From Streptomyces sp. ISL-66 (GTDB lineage: Bacteria > Actinomycetota > Actinomycetes > Streptomycetales > Streptomycetaceae): a stretch of 64,000 bases of DNA. The stretch is taken from positions 1 to 64,000 of the forward strand of contig NZ_JAGGOW010000029.1 in NCBI RefSeq assembly GCF_018614135.1. Reading direction: 5' to 3'. The notes beneath the pieces were generated by a model. The model was not told the origin of the DNA and made no database searches. It saw nothing but the letters and a program-made list of their open reading frames with translations. Position numbers and translations under genes: made by a program. Shown here in pieces: positions 34,491-43,458 of this stretch; within the stretch, counting starts at the first letter, position 1, and each line of letters begins with the position of its first letter.

Positions 34491-35432
34491 GTGAAACCCG
34501 TGAAACACGTCATCGCCCTCGATGTGGGCGGCACCGGGATGAAGGCCGCCCTCGTCGCCGACGACGGCAGCCTCCTCCACGAAGCGCGCCGCGCCACCGG
34601 CCGCGAACGCGGACCCGAAGCCGTCGTCGAGACGATCCAGGACTTCGCCGCCGAGCTCCTCGACCTCGGCCGGGAGCACTTCGGCCGCCCCGCCTCGGCC
34701 GCCGGTGTCGCCGTCCCCGGCATCGTCGACGCCGACAACGGGATCGCCGTCTACGCGGCGAACCTCGGCTGGCGCGACGTACCGATGCGCGCCCTGCTCA
34801 GCAGACGCCTCGGCGGCATCCCGGTGGCGCTCGGCCACGACGTCCGCACGGGCGGACTCGCCGAGGGCCGCATCGGCGCGGGCCGCGGCGCCGACCGCTT
34901 CCTGTTCGTCCCCCTCGGCACCGGCATCGCCGGCGCCATCGGCATCGCCGGCCGCATCGAGGCCGGCGCACACGGCTACGCCGGCGAGATCGGCCACATC
35001 GTGGTCCGCCCCGGCGGACCCGCCTGCGGCTGCGGCCAGCACGGCTGCCTGGAGACCCTCGCCTCCGCCTCCGCCGTCAGCCGCGCCTGGGCGGCCGCCT
35101 CCGGCGACCCCGAAGCCGACGCCGCCGACTGCGCCAAGGCCGTCGTGTCCGGCGACGCCGCGGCCGAAGAGGTCTGGCTCACCGCCATCGGGGCGCTCGC
35201 CGACGGCCTGGTCACCGCGATCACCCTGCTGGACCCGCGCACGCTGATCATCGGTGGCGGGTTGGCGGAGGCAGGGGAAACCTTGTTCACACCACTGCGG
35301 ACGGCCGTGGAGGAACGCGTCACGTTCCAGCGGCTGCCCCACATCGTTCCGGCGGCCCTAGGGGACACCGCCGGATGCCTGGGCGCAGGGCTGCTCGCCT
35401 GGGATCTACTCGCCACGGAGGTACCTGCCTGA
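34491..35432 (+). CDS. nagK: ROK-family sugar kinase, probable GlcNAc kinase
   Basis: A 313-residue ROK kinase. ATP-binding DVGGTGMKAALV is near residue 10. GHDVRTGGLAEGRIG holds the catalytic-Asp region, and the zinc motif is GGPACGCGQHGCLETLASASA near 177-196. LIIGGGLAEAGE is near 258. The 1-bp overlap with nagA (TGATG) makes one operon, so the natural substrate is probably N-acetylglucosamine. GTG 34491 and GTG 34500 are both possible starts. A dre-like site precedes it. Confidence 0.85.
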   Translation: MKPVKHVIALDVGGTGMKAALVADDGSLLHEARRATGRERGPEAVVETIQDFAAELLDLGREHFGRPASAAGVAVPGIVDADNGIAVYAANLGWRDVPMRALLSRRLGGIPVALGHDVRTGGLAEGRIGAGRGADRFLFVPLGTGIAGAIGIAGRIEAGAHGYAGEIGHIVVRPGGPACGCGQHGCLETLASASAVSRAWAAASGDPEADAADCAKAVVSGDAAAEEVWLTAIGALADGLVTAITLLDPRTLIIGGGLAEAGETLFTPLRTAVEERVTFQRLPHIVPAALGDTAGCLGAGLLAWDLLATEVPA

Positions 35433-36601
35433 TGTCCGCAAGCGCACACGTGGGCCGCAGTACCGTTCTCTCCGGTGCCAGCGTGGTGCTGCCCACCGGC
35501 ACGGTGAAGGGCGGGCGCCTCATCGTCGACGGCGAGCGCATCGCCGGCAGCGCCCACGAGAACGCCCCCGTCCTCGACCTCTCCGGGCACTGGATCGTCC
35601 CCGGCTTCGTCGACATGCACAACCACGGCGGTGGCGGCGCCTCCTTCACCTCCGGCACCGCCGAGGAAGTCCTCAAGGGCGTACGGACCCACCGCGAGCA
35701 CGGCACGACCACGGTGGTCGCCTCCACCGTCACCGGGGACCTCGACGAACTGGCCCGCCGCGCCGCACTGCTCGCCGAACTGACCCAGCAGGGCGAGATC
35801 GCGGGCATCCACTTCGAGGGGCCGTTCATCAACCCCTGCCGCAAGGGCGCGCACAAGGAGGACCTCCTGCGCGACCCCGACCCGGCCGAGGTCCGCAAGC
35901 TGATCGACGCCGCGCACGGCGCCGCCCGCATGTTCACCCTCGCCACCGAGCTCCCGGGCGGCCTGGACTCCGTACGGCTGCTGGCCGAGCACGGGGTCAT
36001 CGCCGCGATCGGCCACACGGACTCCACGTACGAGCAGACCCGCGAGGCCATCGACGCGGGCGCCACCGTGGCCACCCACCTCTACAACGCGATGCCGGGC
36101 ATGGAACACCGTGCCCCCGGTCCCATCGCCGCGCTGCTGGAGGACGAGCGGGTCACCGTCGAGCTGATCAACGACGGCACCCACCTGCACCCGGCCATGC
36201 TGGAGCTGGCCTTCCACCACGCGGGCGCGCACCGCGTGGCGCTGATCACCGACGCGATGGACGCGGCCGGCTTCGGCGACGGGACCTACCACCTCGGCCC
36301 GCTGGAGGTCGAGGTCAAGCAGGGCGTCGCCCGCCTCGTCGAGGGCGGCTCCATCGCCGGCTCCACCCTCACCCTGGACACCGCCTTCAAGAGGTCCGTC
36401 ACCATCGACAAGCTGCCCGTCGAATCCGTGGTCCAGGCGATCTCCGCCAACCCGGCCAAGCTGATCGGCCTCTACGACCGGGTCGGCTCGCTGGAACCGG
36501 GCAAGTACGCGGACCTCGTCGTCCTCGACGCCGGCTTCGACGTCAAGGGCGTCATGCGCCGCGGCGAATGGATCGTCGAACCGGTCGCGGCACAGGGCTG
36601 A
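35432..36601 (+). CDS. nagA: N-acetylglucosamine-6-phosphate deacetylase
   Basis: A 389-residue amidohydrolase converting GlcNAc-6-phosphate to glucosamine-6-phosphate. It has the metal-binding PGFVDMHNHGG near residues 61-71, GIHFEGPFINPCRKGAH near 128, AAIGHTDSTYEQTREAIDAGATVATHLYNAMPGM (substrate His residues), and ITDAMDAAG with the catalytic Asp. Its substrate is also the product of murQ, so the two catabolic routes meet here. Followed by a terminator. Confidence 0.95.
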   Translation: MSASAHVGRSTVLSGASVVLPTGTVKGGRLIVDGERIAGSAHENAPVLDLSGHWIVPGFVDMHNHGGGGASFTSGTAEEVLKGVRTHREHGTTTVVASTVTGDLDELARRAALLAELTQQGEIAGIHFEGPFINPCRKGAHKEDLLRDPDPAEVRKLIDAAHGAARMFTLATELPGGLDSVRLLAEHGVIAAIGHTDSTYEQTREAIDAGATVATHLYNAMPGMEHRAPGPIAALLEDERVTVELINDGTHLHPAMLELAFHHAGAHRVALITDAMDAAGFGDGTYHLGPLEVEVKQGVARLVEGGSIAGSTLTLDTAFKRSVTIDKLPVESVVQAISANPAKLIGLYDRVGSLEPGKYADLVVLDAGFDVKGVMRRGEWIVEPVAAQG

Positions 36602-36609
36602 GAGAAGCA

Positions 36610-36638
36610 GCGGTCGGCCCGGATACCGGGCCGACCGC
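36610..36638 (+). terminator. nagK-nagA operon terminator
   Basis: Perfect 13-bp stem GCGGTCGGCCCGG (36610-36622) and its complement (36626-36638), with a tight 3-base loop, starting 9 bp after the nagA stop. Confidence 0.85.
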
Positions 36639-36699
36639 CCTCCGTTTGGCATGCTGCCGTCCTGGAAACCGGCGGCACACACCGAGACCGGGGTCCGCC

Positions 36700-37623
36700 A
36701 TGATCCTTACCGTGACGCTCAACACCGCACTCGACGTCACCTACCGCGTTCCGCGCCTGCACGCGCACGCCTCCCACCGCGTCACCGACGTCACCGAACG
36801 CCCCGGCGGCAAAGGCCTCAACGTCGCCCGCGTCCTGGCCGCGCTCGGCCACGAGGTGACCGCGACGGGCTTCGCCGGCTGCCGCACGGGAGCCGTCGTA
36901 CGAGAACTGCTCGCCGGCACCCCCGGCGTGCGCGACGAACTGCTCCCCTGCGCCGGCACCACCCGCCGCACCCTCGCCGTCGTCGACGAGGCCTCCGGCG
37001 ACACCACGCAGTTCAACGAACCGGGCCCGCTGATCACCGCCGCCGAGTGGTCGCGGCTGCGCTCCCGCTACGAGGCCCTGCTCGCGGGCGGCGCCCGCGC
37101 GGTGGCCCTGTGCGGCAGCCTGCCCCCGGGCGTCCCGGTCGGGGCCTACGCCGACCTGGTACGGGCGGCCCGCGCGGCCGGCGTACCCGTACTCCTCGAC
37201 ACCAGCGGGGAGGCCCTGCGGCGCGGGGTCGCCGCCCGCCCGGACATGATCAAGCCCAACGCCGCCGAGCTCGCCGAGCTGACCGGATCCCGGGACCCGC
37301 TGCCCGCCACCCGAGACGCCCGCCGCCGCGGGGCCCACGCGGTGATCACCTCGCTCGGCCCGGACGGCCTGCTCGCCGCCACCGACGACGGGGGCACCTG
37401 GCAGGCCGCCCCGCCCCGGACCCTGACCGGCAACCCCACCGGCGCCGGCGACTCCGCCGTCGCGGGCCTGCTCTCCGCCCTCACCGAAGGCCTGGACTGG
37501 CCGGCCCGCCTGACCCGCGCGGTCGCCCTCTCGGCAGCCACGGTCGCGGCCCCGACGGCGGGAGAATTCGACCCCCGCACCTACGAGGAGGTCCGGGGGT
37601 CGGTGAAGGTCACGGCGGGCTAG
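36700..37623 (+). CDS. PfkB-family hexose-phosphate kinase
   Basis: A 307-residue kinase of the 1-phosphofructokinase / tagatose-6-phosphate kinase branch: MILTVTLNTALDVTYRV, ERPGGKGLNVARVLAALGHEV, NPTGAGDSAVAGLLSAL with the catalytic Asp in GAGDS near residue 249. It probably phosphorylates fructose-1-phosphate, tagatose-6-phosphate or a related amino-sugar phosphate; its location after nagA favours the last. It has its own promoter region, because the nag terminator intervenes. Confidence 0.88.
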   Translation: MILTVTLNTALDVTYRVPRLHAHASHRVTDVTERPGGKGLNVARVLAALGHEVTATGFAGCRTGAVVRELLAGTPGVRDELLPCAGTTRRTLAVVDEASGDTTQFNEPGPLITAAEWSRLRSRYEALLAGGARAVALCGSLPPGVPVGAYADLVRAARAAGVPVLLDTSGEALRRGVAARPDMIKPNAAELAELTGSRDPLPATRDARRRGAHAVITSLGPDGLLAATDDGGTWQAAPPRTLTGNPTGAGDSAVAGLLSALTEGLDWPARLTRAVALSAATVAAPTAGEFDPRTYEEVRGSVKVTAG

Positions 37624-37643
37624 GACCGGCGGGCGGCCCCTGG

Positions 37644-38687
37644 CTACGGGTTCGGGGACCCCTCTTGCAGCCAGAGCTGGTCGATGTTGACCTGGCACTT
37701 GTTGCCGGTCTCGCACGACAGCTTGATCGTGTTGGTGCCCTTGTTGAGGGTCACCGGTCCCCAGGTGGTCTGCCAGCCCTTCTCCCAGTCGCCCTTGGGC
37801 GAATTGGCGAAGTTGCGCATGTTCAACGGCGAGCTGTTGGGCTTGCCGTTCACCGCGAGGGTGCCGTTCGCGTCCTCGCCGGGGATCCCGAAGCGCACGT
37901 AGAGCCGGTAGGTGCCCTCCTTGGGCAGATCCAGCGTCCAGGTCACCCCGGCACCCGGCTGGTTGAAGTTGCCGACGTACTGGCCGCTCGCGCTCTTCGC
38001 TCCCGGCACCGCGTTCATCAGCGACGCACCGCCGCTGATCACCATGCCCGGACCGCCCGCGTCGCCCTTCGGCAGCTCGACCTTCGGCGACGCCGAGTCG
38101 CTCGGCTTACCCGACGGGGACTGCGGGGCCGACGGCTGGCCGGCGCCCGGATTCGCCTTGTCCTTGCCCTTCTCGCCCTTGTCCTTGTCGCCGAAGGCCA
38201 CCGCCGCGCCGATGCCGATCGCCACCGCGGCGACCACGGCGACTGCCGCGATGAGCATGCCGTTGCGGCTGGACCCGCCACCGCCGCCGTGACCGCCGCC
38301 GTGACCGCCGCCGCCCGGCAGCGGGGACGACTGGGTGTACTGCGGCTGCGGGGGAACTCCGTAGCCGCCCGCCGCCTGGAGCGCCTCGGGGGCCTGGTAC
38401 TGCGCCTGGTAGGCCGGGGGCTGCTGCTGCGGCGGAACCTGCCCGCGCTGGCCGCCGTAGGGCCGGTCGCCGACCGTGCGGACCTGGTTGTACGAGGTCC
38501 GGGGCACGCCCGGCTGCGCGGCGCCCGACTGACCGCCGAGCGTGGCACCCGGGTAGCCGTACCCGCCGCCCTGGCCGGGCGGGGTGGCTCCGGCGGCCTG
38601 GCCGTCCGCGTAGAGGTAGCCGAACGGATCGTCGTCCTCGGGCTTCTTCGCCCCACCGTTCGGGCTGTTGTTCGCGGGCGTCGTCAT
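37644..38687 (-). CDS. Membrane-anchored CBM35-like carbohydrate-binding protein
   Basis: A 347-residue protein. Residues 1-135 are a Gly/Pro/Gln-rich cytoplasmic region (PPQQQPPAYQAQYQAPEAL). One membrane helix follows at about 144-165 (GMLIAAVAVVAAVAIGIGAAVAF), then a charged and Pro/Ser-rich spacer. The C-terminal 120 residues have a CBM35-like jelly roll: GTYRLYVRFGIPGEDANGTLAVNG, WQTTWGPVTLNKGTNTIKLSC, VNIDQLWLQ. There is no catalytic domain. It probably displays a sugar-binding module on the outer face of the membrane. The ligand is unknown. Confidence 0.85.
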   Translation of the reverse strand: MTTPANNSPNGGAKKPEDDDPFGYLYADGQAAGATPPGQGGGYGYPGATLGGQSGAAQPGVPRTSYNQVRTVGDRPYGGQRGQVPPQQQPPAYQAQYQAPEALQAAGGYGVPPQPQYTQSSPLPGGGGHGGGHGGGGGSSRNGMLIAAVAVVAAVAIGIGAAVAFGDKDKGEKGKDKANPGAGQPSAPQSPSGKPSDSASPKVELPKGDAGGPGMVISGGASLMNAVPGAKSASGQYVGNFNQPGAGVTWTLDLPKEGTYRLYVRFGIPGEDANGTLAVNGKPNSSPLNMRNFANSPKGDWEKGWQTTWGPVTLNKGTNTIKLSCETGNKCQVNIDQLWLQEGSPNP

Positions 38688-38755
38688 CGCAGGTCACTCC
38701 TTTCGACCGCGGCGAGCCTACCCCGAACACGTGCACCCACGGGTGCCGCGCGACC

Positions 38756-40489
38756 TCACCCGGCCCGGCGGTGGGCTTTCGAGCGGGACCGCTTCTCGAT
38801 GTACATCCGCTGGTCGGCGGAGCGCAGGACCTCGTCCGCGGACATGCCGCAGCTCGCCCATCCGATGCCGAAACTGGCTCCCACACGGACCGCGCGGCCG
38901 TCGACGCGGATCGGCGGGATGATCGCGTTGCGCAGCCGGACCGCGAGGTCGGCGGCGTCGGCGGCGCCCAGTCCGTCGGCGAGGACGACGAACTCGTCAC
39001 CACCCAGCCGGGCGACGGTGTCCCCGTCCCTGACGCCGGTCGTCAGGCGCCGGGCGACCTCGATCAGGACCGCGTCCCCGGTGTGGTGCCCGAACCGGTC
39101 GTTGATCGACTTGAAGCCGTCGAGGTCGCAGAAGAGCACCGCGAGCCCCTTCGTACCGTCGTCGACGTCGGTCGCGGGCGCCACCGTGTGCACGTGGTGC
39201 TCGTACGGGCCCACCCCGGCGGAGCCCGGGCCGCCGCCCCCGCCGTGCGGGCCCGCGCCGGCGGCGCCCGCTCCCGCCGGGCCGCCGGGGAACTCGAAGG
39301 GGTCGGCGAAGCCGTCGGGCCGGAAGCCGTGCTCGCCGGAGCCGCCGCCCGCCGCGGGCCGCGTCTCGAAGGCGGCGTCCAGCGCCTCGACGGCGGTGGC
39401 GCGCACGGACTGCGGCAGGCGACAGAGCCTGGCGCCGAGCCGGGAGCGCAGCTCGGCGCTGTTGGGCAGGCCGGTCAGGGAGTCGTGGCTGGCCCGGTGG
39501 GCGAGCTGGAGCTCGTGCCGCTTGCGCTCCTCGATGTCCTCGACGTGGGTGAGGAGGAAGCGGGGCCCGTCGGCGGCGTCCGCGACGACGGAGTTGCGCA
39601 GCGAGACCCATACATACGTGCCGTCGCGCCGCCCGAGCCGCAGCTCGGCCCGGCCGCCCTCGGCGGAGGTGCGCAGCAGGGTGCCGATGTCCTCGGGGTG
39701 GACGAGGTCGGAGAAGGAGTACCGGCGCAGCACGGAGGCGGGCCGCCCCAGCAGCCGGCACAGCGCGTCGTTGGTGCGCAGCAGGCGGCCGTGCTGGTCA
39801 CCGCCCATCTCGGCGATGGCCATCCCGCTGGGCGCGTACTCGAAGGCCTGGCGGAACGACTCCTCGCTCGCGCGCAGCGCCTGCTGCTCGCGCTCGAGCC
39901 GCACCAGGGCCCGCTGCATGTTCGCGCGCAGCCGGGCGTTGCTGATCGCGATCGCGGCTTGGAAGGCGTACATCTGGAGTGCTTCGCGGCCCCAGGCGCC
40001 GGGCCGGCGCCCGTTGCGCGGCCGGTCCACGGAGATCACGCCGAGGAGCTCGCCGCCGGACGCGTACATGGGTGCGTAGAGCCGGTCCTCGGGGTGCCAC
40101 TCGTCTTCGAAGCGCGGATCGGGGCCTTCGGTATGCCACTGGGGGACGTCGTCCTCCATGAGGACCCAGCCCTCGGTGTGCGGGATGAAGCGCAGCCCGT
40201 CCCAGCTCTCACCCATCGTCAGACGACGTTCCCAGGAGGGTCGCGAGCCGACGCGGCCGGTGATCAGGGCCTCGGCCGAGGGGTCGCCCGCGAAGGCGGC
40301 GACGACGAGATCTCCGTCCGGGCGCACGAGGTTGACACAGGCGAGTTCGTAGCCGAGGCCCACGACGATGCCGTCCACGACGGTCTGCAGGGTGTCAGCC
40401 AGGCTCCTGGCCGTATTGAGCTCGGCCACCACCTGGTGCAGCTGACGCAGGGTCGCAAGACGGACGTACGGCTCCGACTCGGTCTCCAT
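38756..40489 (-). CDS. cdgB: Diguanylate cyclase, GAF-PAS-GGDEF (CdgB type)
   Basis: A 577-residue cyclic-di-GMP synthase. A GAF domain covers about residues 15-165 (LADTLQTVVDGIVVGLGYELACVNLV), a coiled coil leads to a PAS/PAC pair at about 205-325 (FRQAFEYAPSGMAIAEMG), and the GGDEF domain carries intact LGGDEFVVL near 494. The order is that of Streptomyces CdgB, a developmental regulator under BldD. Unusually, about 85 Gly/Ala-rich residues sit inside the GGDEF domain, between HDSLTGLPN and LAVLFCDLDGFKSIND. The ATG at 40489 was chosen over 40570. A Crp-like site lies upstream. Confidence 0.9.
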   Translation of the reverse strand: METESEPYVRLATLRQLHQVVAELNTARSLADTLQTVVDGIVVGLGYELACVNLVRPDGDLVVAAFAGDPSAEALITGRVGSRPSWERRLTMGESWDGLRFIPHTEGWVLMEDDVPQWHTEGPDPRFEDEWHPEDRLYAPMYASGGELLGVISVDRPRNGRRPGAWGREALQMYAFQAAIAISNARLRANMQRALVRLEREQQALRASEESFRQAFEYAPSGMAIAEMGGDQHGRLLRTNDALCRLLGRPASVLRRYSFSDLVHPEDIGTLLRTSAEGGRAELRLGRRDGTYVWVSLRNSVVADAADGPRFLLTHVEDIEERKRHELQLAHRASHDSLTGLPNSAELRSRLGARLCRLPQSVRATAVEALDAAFETRPAAGGGSGEHGFRPDGFADPFEFPGGPAGAGAAGAGPHGGGGGPGSAGVGPYEHHVHTVAPATDVDDGTKGLAVLFCDLDGFKSINDRFGHHTGDAVLIEVARRLTTGVRDGDTVARLGGDEFVVLADGLGAADAADLAVRLRNAIIPPIRVDGRAVRVGASFGIGWASCGMSADEVLRSADQRMYIEKRSRSKAHRRAG

Positions 40490-40589
40490 TGCTCGCTCTC
40501 CCCGAGACCTCGACAGCAACTCCAGGTTTGGCATCGGCGTTTCGTTGCGGTGTCCCGTCCACTGAATCACAGTGAGCTGTGCGGCAGGT

Positions 40590-40618
40590 ACACAGGGTCA
40601 ACAAATCTTGCCCTGTGT
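40590..40618. promoter_or_regulatory. Inverted repeat upstream of cdgB
   Basis: ACACAGGG (40590-40597) and CCCTGTGT (40611-40618) face each other across 13 bases, 101-129 bp before the cdgB start and directly next to a Crp-like palindrome. Confidence 0.5.
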
Positions 40619-40630
40619 GACTCAAGTCAC
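40617..40630. promoter_or_regulatory. Crp-like operator GTG-N6-GTCAC
   Basis: GTGACTCAAGTCAC fits the Streptomyces Crp pattern GTG-N6-GNCAC exactly and extends to a near-perfect 16-bp palindrome (40616-40631). It lies between divergent cdgB and the flavin reductase gene. Confidence 0.6.
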
Positions 40631-40815
40631 ATGAGATGAATAAAGCGGTGCCTTGGGACCCGCTCCGGACCCGCGCCGACTGGGAGCGCTCCCCTTGTCA
40701 CTCCGGTTCGTTCCCGGAAGCAAACGATACGCCTGGGCCTAGGCCGAGGGGCGGGGGCGCGGCTCAGACCTGAGCCCGATGTGCCGCGCAAGAGGGCGAC
40801 AGTAGCGTCCCCACT

Positions 40816-41385
40816 GTGCCGAACACGACCCCCGCGACCATGCTTCCCCATCCCGCACCCCATCCTGAGGGAGTGAGCAACGACGAGTTCCGGGCCGCGA
40901 TGTCCCGACTGGCGGCGGGCGTCTGCCTGATCACCGCGACCGAACCCCCACTGCGGGCCGGCGGCCGGGCCGGCGAGGACGTCGGCATGACGGCGACCGC
41001 CTTCATGTCCGTGTCCATGGACCCGCCCCTGGTCCTGGTCAGCCTGCGCGAGGGCTCCCGGATGGACGACCTGCTGGCGGAGCAGCCGCTGTGGTCGGTG
41101 TCCGTCCTCGCCGACCACCAGGTCCAGGTGGCGAGCCGGTTCTCCATGAAGGGCCGCATCAGCGACCGCCTGCTCTTCGCCGACATGCCCGTCACGCGCG
41201 GCGAGATCTCCGGCGCCCCGATCCTGACCGACGCCCTCGCCACACTCGAATGCCGAACCGAGAACCGCGTCGAAGCCGGGGACCACACCCTGGTCATCGG
41301 CCGCGTCCTGGGCGCCTCCCAGCCGTCGCCGGACTCCCCGCCCCTGACGTACTTCCGCGGGCGCTACCGCCACTTGGCGCCGTAG
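40816..41385 (+). CDS. Flavin reductase family protein
   Basis: A 189-residue FMN-binding split-barrel protein: SNDEFRAAMSRLAAGVCLITATEP, VGMTATAFMSVSMDPPLVLVSLREGSRMDDLL, WSVSVLADHQVQVASRFSMKGRISDRL, DHTLVIGRVLGAS. It has the layout of short-chain flavin reductases that supply reduced FMN to monooxygenases. No partner oxygenase is beside it. The first 20 residues may be an extension, with a second start at GTG 40873 (GVSNDEFRAAM). The stop codon lies in a 12-bp tandem repeat. Confidence 0.85.
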   Translation: MPNTTPATMLPHPAPHPEGVSNDEFRAAMSRLAAGVCLITATEPPLRAGGRAGEDVGMTATAFMSVSMDPPLVLVSLREGSRMDDLLAEQPLWSVSVLADHQVQVASRFSMKGRISDRLLFADMPVTRGEISGAPILTDALATLECRTENRVEAGDHTLVIGRVLGASQPSPDSPPLTYFRGRYRHLAP

Positions 41386-41429
41386 CGAGTGCGGTAGTGG
41401 GTGCGGTAGCGGGTGCGGTAGTAGGTACG
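41382..41429 (+). repeat. 12-bp minisatellite holding the flavin reductase stop
   Basis: Four 12-bp units (gtagcgagtgcg, gtagtgggtgcg, gtagcgggtgcg, gtagtaggtacg). The stop TAG is in unit 1. The 12-bp period keeps frame, so every unit repeats an in-frame TAG. Confidence 0.95.
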
Positions 41430-41515
41430 TAGCCGGTGGGCGGTTGGCGCGTATGCGGTGGCGAGTGGGCCGGTGGGCGCGTAGCCGTAGCCCCGGCCCG
41501 GGTCCCCGGCGGGGG

Positions 41516-41941
41516 CTACCAGTCCCGCGCGGTGCGTCCCCGCTTCGTCTCGCCGCGGGCCTTCTTCTCGCGCAGCCGCCGCTCGTTGATCCCCCGGGGG
41601 ATCTTCGTCGCCCGGCGCGCCTTCGGCGGCGGCGCCGTCGCCTCCGCCAGCAGCGAGGTCAGCCGGACCAGCGCCATCTCCCGGTTGCGCAGCTGCGAGC
41701 GGTGCTCGGAGGCCCGTACCGTCACCACCCCGTCGACCAGACGCGACGCGAGGCGCTCCAGCGCGCGCTCCTTCCACACGTCCGGCAGCGACTTCGTCGC
41801 CGCGAGGTCGAAGAGGAGCTCCACGCGGGAGTCGGAGGTGTTCACGTGCTGGCCCCCGGGTCCGGAGGACCGCGAGAAGCGCCAGGCGAGCTCGCCCTCG
41901 GGGAGCACGACGGAACCGCGGATGACATGGGGACCAGGCAT
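41516..41941 (-). CDS. arfB: Ribosome rescue factor ArfB (RF-1 domain)
   Basis: A 141-residue release-factor-like peptidyl-tRNA hydrolase. The catalytic GGQ is at residues 29-31 in RSSGPGGQHVN. The basic tail (PPPKARRATKIPRGINERRLREKKARGETKRGR) matches the positively charged tail that ArfB/YaeJ inserts in the mRNA channel of stalled ribosomes. The start is ATG 41941 (MPGPHVIRGSVVLPE). Confidence 0.9.
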   Translation of the reverse strand: MPGPHVIRGSVVLPEGELAWRFSRSSGPGGQHVNTSDSRVELLFDLAATKSLPDVWKERALERLASRLVDGVVTVRASEHRSQLRNREMALVRLTSLLAEATAPPPKARRATKIPRGINERRLREKKARGETKRGRTARDW

Positions 41942-41990
41942 GCCCCCTATGATCCCGCCCCGCCAGGCCCCCGTCACCCGCATTTCGCAC

Positions 41991-42050
41991 GGCCGATCCA
42001 ACGGCACGATCCACCGGCCGCACGATCCACCGGCACGATCCACCAGACGG
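41991..42050 (+). repeat. Degenerate tandem repeat, unit about 14-16 bp
   Basis: Several copies of cacgatccaccgg-like units upstream of arfB and terD. No gene lies in 41942-42176. Confidence 0.75.
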
Positions 42051-42176
42051 ACGATCCCGGGGACAATTCACGGCCCCCGGAACCTACGGGCCCCCTCCCC
42101 GCGTTATGGAGGTCAGCGGTAACTTGGCTTGGGCATCTCACGGTCCAAGTGAGACTAGGAAGGGACACCAGTCACC

Positions 42177-42752
42177 ATGGCAGTAAGCCTCTCCAAGGGC
42201 GGAAACGTCTCGCTCAGCAAGGAGGCCCCGGGCCTCACGGCCGTCACGGTCGGCCTCGGCTGGGACGTCCGTACGACGACGGGTGTCGACTTCGACCTCG
42301 ACGCGTCCGCCATCGCGGTCAACCCCATGGGCAAGGTCGTCTCCGACGGCCACTTCGTCTTCTTCAACAACAAGTCCACCCCGGACCAGACCATCGTCCA
42401 CACCGGTGACAACCGCACCGGCGAGGGCTCGGGCGACGACGAGTCGATCAACGTCAACCTCGCCGGCCTCTCCCCCGACGTGGACAAGATCGTCTTCCCG
42501 GTCTCGATCTACGACGCCGAGACCCGCAGCCAGAACTTCGGCCAGGTCCGCAACGCGTACATCCGCGTGATCAACCAGGCCGGCGGCGCCGAGATCGCCC
42601 GCTACGACCTCTCCGAGGACGCCGCGACCGAGACCGCCATGGTCTTCGGCGAGCTCTACCGCAACGGCGCCGAGTGGAAGTTCCGCGCCGTCGGCCAGGG
42701 CTACGCCTCGGGCCTGACCGGCATCGCCCAGGACTTCGGCGTCAACGTCTAA
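42177..42752 (+). CDS. terD: TerD-family stress protein
   Basis: A 191-residue calcium-binding beta-sandwich protein of the tellurite-resistance TerD group: [85 protein letters not shown]. The acidic loops that hold Ca2+ are intact. Streptomyces carries several copies, linked to stress and development rather than only tellurite. GGAAGGG lies 11-17 bases before the ATG. Ends at a terminator. Confidence 0.95.
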   Translation: MAVSLSKGGNVSLSKEAPGLTAVTVGLGWDVRTTTGVDFDLDASAIAVNPMGKVVSDGHFVFFNNKSTPDQTIVHTGDNRTGEGSGDDESINVNLAGLSPDVDKIVFPVSIYDAETRSQNFGQVRNAYIRVINQAGGAEIARYDLSEDAATETAMVFGELYRNGAEWKFRAVGQGYASGLTGIAQDFGVNV

Positions 42753-42789
42753 GACGGGCCGCCGCCCCCACCCGGGCGTCACAGCGGCA

Positions 42790-42824
42790 GAAGTCCCCTC
42801 CCGGCCGTCCGGGGAGGGGACTTC
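42790..42824 (+). terminator. terD terminator
   Basis: Perfect 13-bp stem GAAGTCCCCTCCC (42790-42802) with its complement at 42812-42824 and a 9-base loop, 38 bp after the terD stop. Confidence 0.9.
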
Positions 42825-42839
42825 GCTACCGTTCGGCAC

Positions 42840-43358
42840 GTGATCCTCATGCCACTCGCTCCTGTCGAGGACGGCGCCCTGCCGGGCCCGGTCCTCACCG
42901 AAATCGCCGCGCTCTACGCGACCAACCACGCGTTCTTCGAGCTCAGCGGCGATTTCCCCGACCCCGGCCGCATCACGGTCGAGCAGGTCGCAGCCGCCCT
43001 CGCCGACGAGCTCGCCCACGAGGGCGCCGAGGTCCTCCTCGCCCGCTCCGGCGGCCGCCTCGTGGGCCTGGCAGCCACCCTCGCCCACCACCCGGACCCG
43101 GCCGCCGAGGACCCGGACCCGTGGATCGGCCTGCTGCTCATCGACGCCACCGCCCACCGCGAGGGGCACGGGCGCGCCGTGGCCGCCCTGGTCGAGGACC
43201 GCTTCCGCGCCGCCGGCCGCACGGGCGTACGGATCGCCGTACTCGACAACAACCCGGAGGGATTGGCGTTCTGGCGGTCCCAGGGGTACACGGTCCTGCG
43301 CCAGGCCGCGGACCGCGATGCCGGCCGCCCCTGCACGGTCCTGCGCAAGGCGCTCTAG
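42840..43358 (+). CDS. GNAT-family N-acetyltransferase
   Basis: A 172-residue acetyltransferase. ALADELAHEGAEVLLARSGGRLVGLAATLAHHP is followed by IGLLLIDATAHREGHGRAVAALVEDRFRAAGRTGVRIAVLDNNPEGLAFWRSQGYTVLR. The acetyl-CoA loop REGHGRA replaces the usual Arg/Gln-xx-Gly-x-Gly/Ala, and the end has the normal N-x-x-A-x-x-F/W-x-x-x-G-Y pattern. The substrate is unknown. The GTG start is 16 bases after the terD terminator. Confidence 0.85.
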   Translation: MILMPLAPVEDGALPGPVLTEIAALYATNHAFFELSGDFPDPGRITVEQVAAALADELAHEGAEVLLARSGGRLVGLAATLAHHPDPAAEDPDPWIGLLLIDATAHREGHGRAVAALVEDRFRAAGRTGVRIAVLDNNPEGLAFWRSQGYTVLRQAADRDAGRPCTVLRKAL

Positions 43359-43410
43359 CCGGGCTCGCACTGTGGCCCGGAAGGTTCGCCACCCGGTACC
43401 AGGGAGCCTC

Positions 43411-43458
43411 GGGCCTAAGGGGCCTTGGGTCTAAGGGGCCTTGGGTCTAAGGGGCTTC
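43411..43458. repeat. 16-bp minisatellite holding the M1 peptidase stop
   Basis: Three 16-bp units, gggcctaaggggcctt and variants (43411-43426, 43427-43442, 43443-43458). The reverse-strand TAG of the peptidase (43447-43449) is in the last unit, and each unit carries the same CTA triplet. Confidence 0.95.

Noticed and set aside
36651-40079. Open frame of 1142 codons on the + strand
   Set aside because: It runs antisense through the PfkB, CBM35 and diguanylate cyclase genes and is Arg/Pro-rich. It is an artefact of very high GC in the third codon position.
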